Of a stretch of DNA of 64,000 nt, positions 59,810-64,000 are shown piece after piece (within the stretch, counting starts at the first letter, position 1; every line of letters starts with the position of its first letter). Source of the stretch: Lepas anatifera (Eukaryota > Arthropoda > Thecostraca > Lepadidae); assembly GCA_034440635.1 (NCBI GenBank), contig JAOTON010001356.1, forward strand, positions 1,237,001-1,301,000. The letters are read 5' to 3'. The position numbers and the translations under genes were made by a program. Under the pieces are notes generated by a model, which saw only the letters and a program-made list of their open reading frames with translations, had not been told where the DNA came from and made no database searches.

Positions 59810-59914
59810 TAGACGGTGACTATACCTACTGCCTTAATTGATAGCAACATGGCGATATACCCTTTGCTCCTGTTTTCCACTGAACTATCCCGATGTATGG
59901 ATCCAATTTCGAGG

Positions 59915-60075
59915 ACATTTAATAGTGTGTTGTTTAGCACGCTTGCTTCCCACGCGGCCGACCCGGATTCAAGTTCCGTGGAAATCCATGCACAAGAAGC
60001 AACCTGCCTTCCGAGGAACGGAACACGTTGGCAGCGCCATATGGCCCTTGTAGTTGGCGGGTCGGAAGCCCAAAC
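59915..60075 (+). mobile_element. tRNA-derived SINE copy 2
   Basis: GTTGTTTAGCACGCTTGCTTCC (A-box-like) and GATTCAAGTTCCGTGG (weak B-box), then GAAGCAACCTGCCTTCCGAGG, parallel to 40366-40550. Confidence 0.55.
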
Positions 60076-60381
60076 ATTTTTTTTGAAAATAATTTCTTAA
60101 ATTCTCTACTACGCTTATATGGGGTGGTGCAGCTATTGCATTGCATTCAAGCTCGCCGTGGCTTCCGCCGGGAATGTGTCTAAGAAAAAGAAGATAAACA
60201 ACAAGTGGCAAATCGGATACACTGTGACCCAAGTAAGCTCGAGTATTAAGGGACTTTGTCGAAATGTGACCCCACTTTGTATTCCCATATACACGTCCCA
60301 TATAACCGCTCCCGGTCTCGCTTTCTCTGCCTTGGGTTTGTATTTGATTTAGCTTGACTTTAACGTCTCTGTCCTCCACAG

Positions 60382-62168
60382 ACCTATCATCTTTTCTTGA
60401 CAAGACAGCAGAGGGTTACGCGGCCTGCTCACTCTGCGAAGAACAGTTTTCTTCGGCACGTGAGTTGGAGCTTCACTTTCAGTCCTACAAAGTGGGGCGA
60501 AGGGAATGCCCCTCATGCCGCCTATGGATTCGCGGGGAAGATGACGATGGTCACGCAGGTGCACACGAGACATCCGAGTACTCCTGCTGCCTTTGTCCGT
60601 ATACTAGCCGACAATTTGGAGAGCTGTGCGCGCACGTGCAAAAACACCGGGAATCAGGGGATACTCATGAATGTCCTGTGTGTTTCAAACAACTGAAGTC
60701 GAAATCAAGCCTGCGGCACCATGTTGACAGACACAGCACCAATCCTAAACCTGGCAACCACAAATGTCCCCATTGCAACCAGACGTTCCGTTTCCCCTCT
60801 TTCCTCAGATACCACATGCAGATCCATGAGCCTCCTGAGTCATGGCTATACAAATGTAAAGTTTGCAGCAAGCGGTTTCCAAATCGTTCCAACATTAGGG
60901 CCCACGAAAGGAAGCATTTCCATGATTCGAACTTACAGTGCAATCTTTGCGATAAACAGTTTTCTTACGACAGGCTACTTGTACTGCACCGTAAATCTCA
61001 TCTCTCCACTACAGACCCACCCCATGTGTGTACACTTTGTGGAAAAGGATTTGCAAGAAAAGAAGATTTGAAATATCACGAGGACACTCACAAACCCGAT
61101 TCAGAACGACGTAATTTTAAGTGCGAACTGTGTCATAGACTACTGAAGACACGCGGAGGACTTCACCAACACATAAAACGACACACGGAACCCAAAGCCC
61201 ATGTGTGCCAGGAGTGCGGAAAGGGATTTCCAAATCCGCCAGCGTTGCGAAGGCACTTGGTCTCCCATACAGATAAACGGGTCTTGAAGTGTGATATATG
61301 TAAGAAGTCATTCAAATCCCAGGAATACCTCCGGGTGCACATGCAACGGCACGAGAACAAGCGAGAGTACAAGTGTCCTGAGTGCTCGAAGCGATTCAAC
61401 ACTCGCTCTGATCTCGCAGGCCACGTGGTTTTCCACAAAACAGAAAAGCTCTTCTCCTGTGAGCTGTGCGACTCTCGGTTTCAAACGAAAAAGCTGCTTC
61501 GTCAGCATGCGGCGGTGCATGTAGACGAACCGAGCTTTCCCTGTCCTTATTGTGATGTAGTGTGTAAATCCTCAATCATTTTGAAGAACCATGTAAAGAC
61601 TCATTTAGCGCGAGAGCAGAGGGAACAGATCCCATGTTCTATGTGTGATGCCACTTTTCTTTCGAAAGCTGGGCTAAAAGTGCACTTGGCCTCTTCCCAT
61701 AATGTGGGTAACCCAAGTGGCTTGAAGTGTCCGAAATGTGGTCGTCAGGCAAGAACTGTTTCGTCGCATAAATGTCACATGAGCAAATGTGGGGTTACAC
61801 CATCAGTGGCGTGCCCTGTGTGTCCAGCCAAGTTCAAAGAACAGTATAAGATGAAGAGACACCTACAGTCTGTACATGGTAGTTCAAACCCCTATCAATG
61901 TGACACTTGCGAGTCGTCTTTCTCAACCAAGGAAGCTCTTTGCGCGCACACTAAGCGTCATGGGGACAAAGATAAGGTTTGTGGTTTCTGCAACACCCGC
62001 TTCTTCACTGGAACTGAACTTAATGTTCACCTCAGGAAACACAGCGCCAGCGTTGACTGGTATTGTGAGCTATGTCCGGCTCGTTTTCTGAAGTCCAAGC
62101 GGAATCTGTTGCTGAAGCATGTGAACACTGTTCACACGCTGTCGCATGTTAAGACTGAAGACCCCTAG
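60382..62168 (+). CDS. Finger exon D: intact array of about 20 C2H2 fingers
   Basis: Starts after CCTCCACAG with AC, which completes Asp from exon 2, and is open for about 594 codons to TAG (62166-62168). There is no Met near the start; the first lies in finger 5, so an upstream exon must supply initiation, and 19497-20861 with 21505-21547 fits in phase (predicted protein about 1065 residues). Units 1, 2 and 16 are degenerate C2H2, the rest canonical C-x2-C-x12-H-x3-5-H with short linkers. Long arrays of this sort bind extended DNA sites in the nucleus; ZAD would mediate dimerisation. The only fully open finger exon in the window, and the most recent duplicate. Confidence 0.9.
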
Positions 62169-62761
62169 TCCTTGGACGATGAAACGAGTCCCGAACCAGT
62201 GCACAGTGTGCTGTAACTTGAGGATACTTAATTTGGGCGGAGGCTTGTTACAGGCGCCCAAGAGACCGGGACCGAAAGAGAACAATCCAGTGTGGCGGTG
62301 GGCTGGTGCTGGGGGATTATGCGCCTGAGACTGTACCTAAGACGCCGTGGAGGTTGTGACGCGCGGCCGCTGCGGTGGGACTGGCTTAACTTTTCTTAGC
62401 ACGCGCAGTGGTGCGACCGCGTGATTGCGACGGTCCCAAAACATACGCCTAATTTTGAAAGCGTATAAGTAAAATAGTTAGTGACTGATTTTCACAATTA
62501 TTTTACCGATCGTCTCGTTCATACATTCTCCCAAATGTAGCCAACAAGCGTTATCCGGTTGCAAACGGTTCTCCAGCCACCTTGGAAGAATAGGTGGGGG
62601 CATTTTAGGACCCTCTCCACTGCACGTGTCAGTAGGAAATCATGAATGAAGCATATCCGGACAAATCGAAATGATGGGGTAGCTTTTGAGATCCCGTAAG
62701 GTATATTCGACTGCCCACAATTCAAATTTTCAGGCGTAAAACCGGAGGATGTTTTTCAGCC
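62169..62761. other. 3' flank of exon D
   Basis: Copy of 37039-37631; probable 3' UTR or spacer, no clear AATAAA in it. Confidence 0.4.
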
Positions 62762-63187
62762 ATGCCAGCAGCCATGGTAGCTCCCCGGGTGCCGGCAGAG
62801 CACGGATTAGCACCAATAGCTGCTGGTGATGCGGCACTAGCAAGGGCTTCTAGTGGTGCGGCTCCAGCAAGGGCTTCTAGTGATGCGGCTCCAGCAAGGG
62901 CTTCTAGTGATGCGGCACTAGCAAGGGCTGCTGGTGATGCGGCACTAGCAAGGGCTGCTGGTGATGCGGCACTAGCAAGGGCTGCTGGTGATGCGGCACT
63001 AGCAAGGGCTTCTAGTAGTGCGACACTATCAAGGGCTACTAGTGATGCGGCACTAGCAAGCGCTGCTAGTGATGTGGCACTAGTAAGGGCTGTTAGGGAT
63101 GCGGCACTAGCAAGGGCTTTTGGTGATGCGGCACTCAGCGCCCGGGCGAAACGCTTGAAAACTGACGAGCGCTCGATTATTAGTTGA
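62762..63187 (+). CDS. 141-codon frame with 9-residue Ala-rich repeat, downstream of exon D
   Basis: Duplicate of 37632-38030 with one more 27-base unit (DAALARAAG), same start (MPAAMVAPRVPAEHG) and same end (AKRLKTDERSIIS). The acceptor-like TTTTTCAG lies just before the ATG. Coding status is unproven. Confidence 0.3.
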   Translation: MPAAMVAPRVPAEHGLAPIAAGDAALARASSGAAPARASSDAAPARASSDAALARAAGDAALARAAGDAALARAAGDAALARASSSATLSRATSDAALASAASDVALVRAVRDAALARAFGDAALSARAKRLKTDERSIIS

Positions 63188-64000
63188 CTGTTTGGCCTTT
63201 ACGGATGGAGCATACCAATTCAAACACTATAACCGATATTTATGTTCGCAAGATAAAGGCTAATTCAGTTGTCTTCAATGCCTGGCAGGGAAGCTTTTTT
63301 TGGCAGCACCATCGTGCCCACAATTCTCGTACTCACGGAAGGGCGTGAAACTCATGTAGAGGTGCATACATTACTGATGGCTTTACCAGACAAAGCAGCT
63401 GTGGAAGACGTTTTAGGAGCTAAAGCTCTCACGAGAAATACGTTGGGGTCTTCCTGAACAGAGGTGTCAGTTGCTGCTCTGATGATGTGTGCAGGTTAGA
63501 TGAACTCAGCATTGTTGCTGGCCTTCCAAACCACAACTCGCACACGTGTGCTTCATTTCCTTTTAAGTTTTAGAATACGGCTCTCCGTGGGAAAACGGTC
63601 TTCCACTCGGGAGGTGTTATATAGAGTTGTGATATACTCTTTCAATAATGTACATTGATATGTTAGGAGGGTAGTCTTAGCCAGCTTGTGGATATGTATA
63701 CGTATATTCGGGAAGGTCCAGAATCACTTAGCTTTGTCATTTAATTGAGCGGGAAGGGCTTATGTAGGCTTCCTAACTCCCGTAAATCTAACGTGCAAAG
63801 GAAAAGGTTGACTTTCAGTGCTAGTGAGTTAGTTAGTTATTCCTTGTTTTCCTTTCCACGGCGGAATTGTTCCCACATTTGCCCCTGCAGGAGGAGGGGG
63901 AGGGTTGAACTCATTGTCATTCGCTTCTCCACTGACGTAGAGTTTCGGTGTGAAAAGCTGCGTGTCGCTCGGGACGAGAACCTGCGCTTCCTGTTAGTTT

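Larger units (their letters stand above)
60344..64000 (+). repeat. Segmental duplication, copy 2 (partner 35212-38920)
   Basis: Runs from TTGATTTAGCTTGAC to the last base of the window, so the true end is not visible. Contains exon D. Its upstream flank instead resembles that of exon C, so this block joins a C-type flank to a B-type exon. Confidence 0.95.

Overview
Eukaryotic genomic DNA, most likely from an arthropod and possibly a crustacean. The genes have GT-AG introns, there are interstitial TTAGG-type telomeric tracts (the arthropod telomere unit), one gene has an arthropod-style ZAD-like zinc-binding domain joined to long C2H2 arrays, and Penelope-like, hAT-like and TTAA-target elements plus long CT and TA microsatellites are abundant. 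No species can be named from the sequence alone.

Layout. 1-5233 (minus strand): the 5' four exons and nearly all of the last exon of a RECQL/RECQ1 DNA helicase gene, with a minisatellite and a TTAA-flanked MITE in intron 3. 5.2-6.3 kb: AT-rich upstream DNA. 6.9-9.7 kb: a GGCGGATCC satellite whose units run in one direction to about 8.66 kb and in the opposite direction afterwards. 9.7-18.4 kb: nested mobile DNA, in which small hAT-like elements, a family ending CCAGTGTGCAAAG and two copies of a GC-rich retroposon sit inside one another, along with a long inverted repeat carrying telomere-like repeats. 18.8-19.0 kb: a CT microsatellite.

19.5-64 kb (plus strand) looks like one large zinc-finger locus. 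One 5' exon (19497-20861) encodes a ZAD-like domain and an acidic 12-residue repeat. A 43-base exon (21505-21547) ends in phase 1. Downstream are four large exons (30807, 35251, 41429 and 60382) and one relic (about 27.2 kb). Each of the four starts right after a 3' splice site, in phase 1, with no start codon, and encodes about 20 C2H2 fingers. This is the arrangement expected if one shared N-terminus is spliced to alternative DNA-binding arrays, as in Drosophila lola. Only the 60.4 kb exon is fully open; the others carry single-base frameshifts at homopolymers, which may be real or may be sequence errors. The exons and their flanks arose by repeated duplication, the latest being a nearly identical segment of at least 3.6 kb (35.2-38.9 kb and 60.3-64 kb).

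The expanded spacer between the 41.4 and 60.4 kb exons holds Penelope-like elements (one broken copy with two nested insertions, and a head-to-head inverted pair with a hammerhead-like fold in each arm), TTAA elements rich in AGGTCA half-sites, a minisatellite and tRNA-derived SINEs. Paralogous 'empty sites' inside the window confirm several of these insertions.
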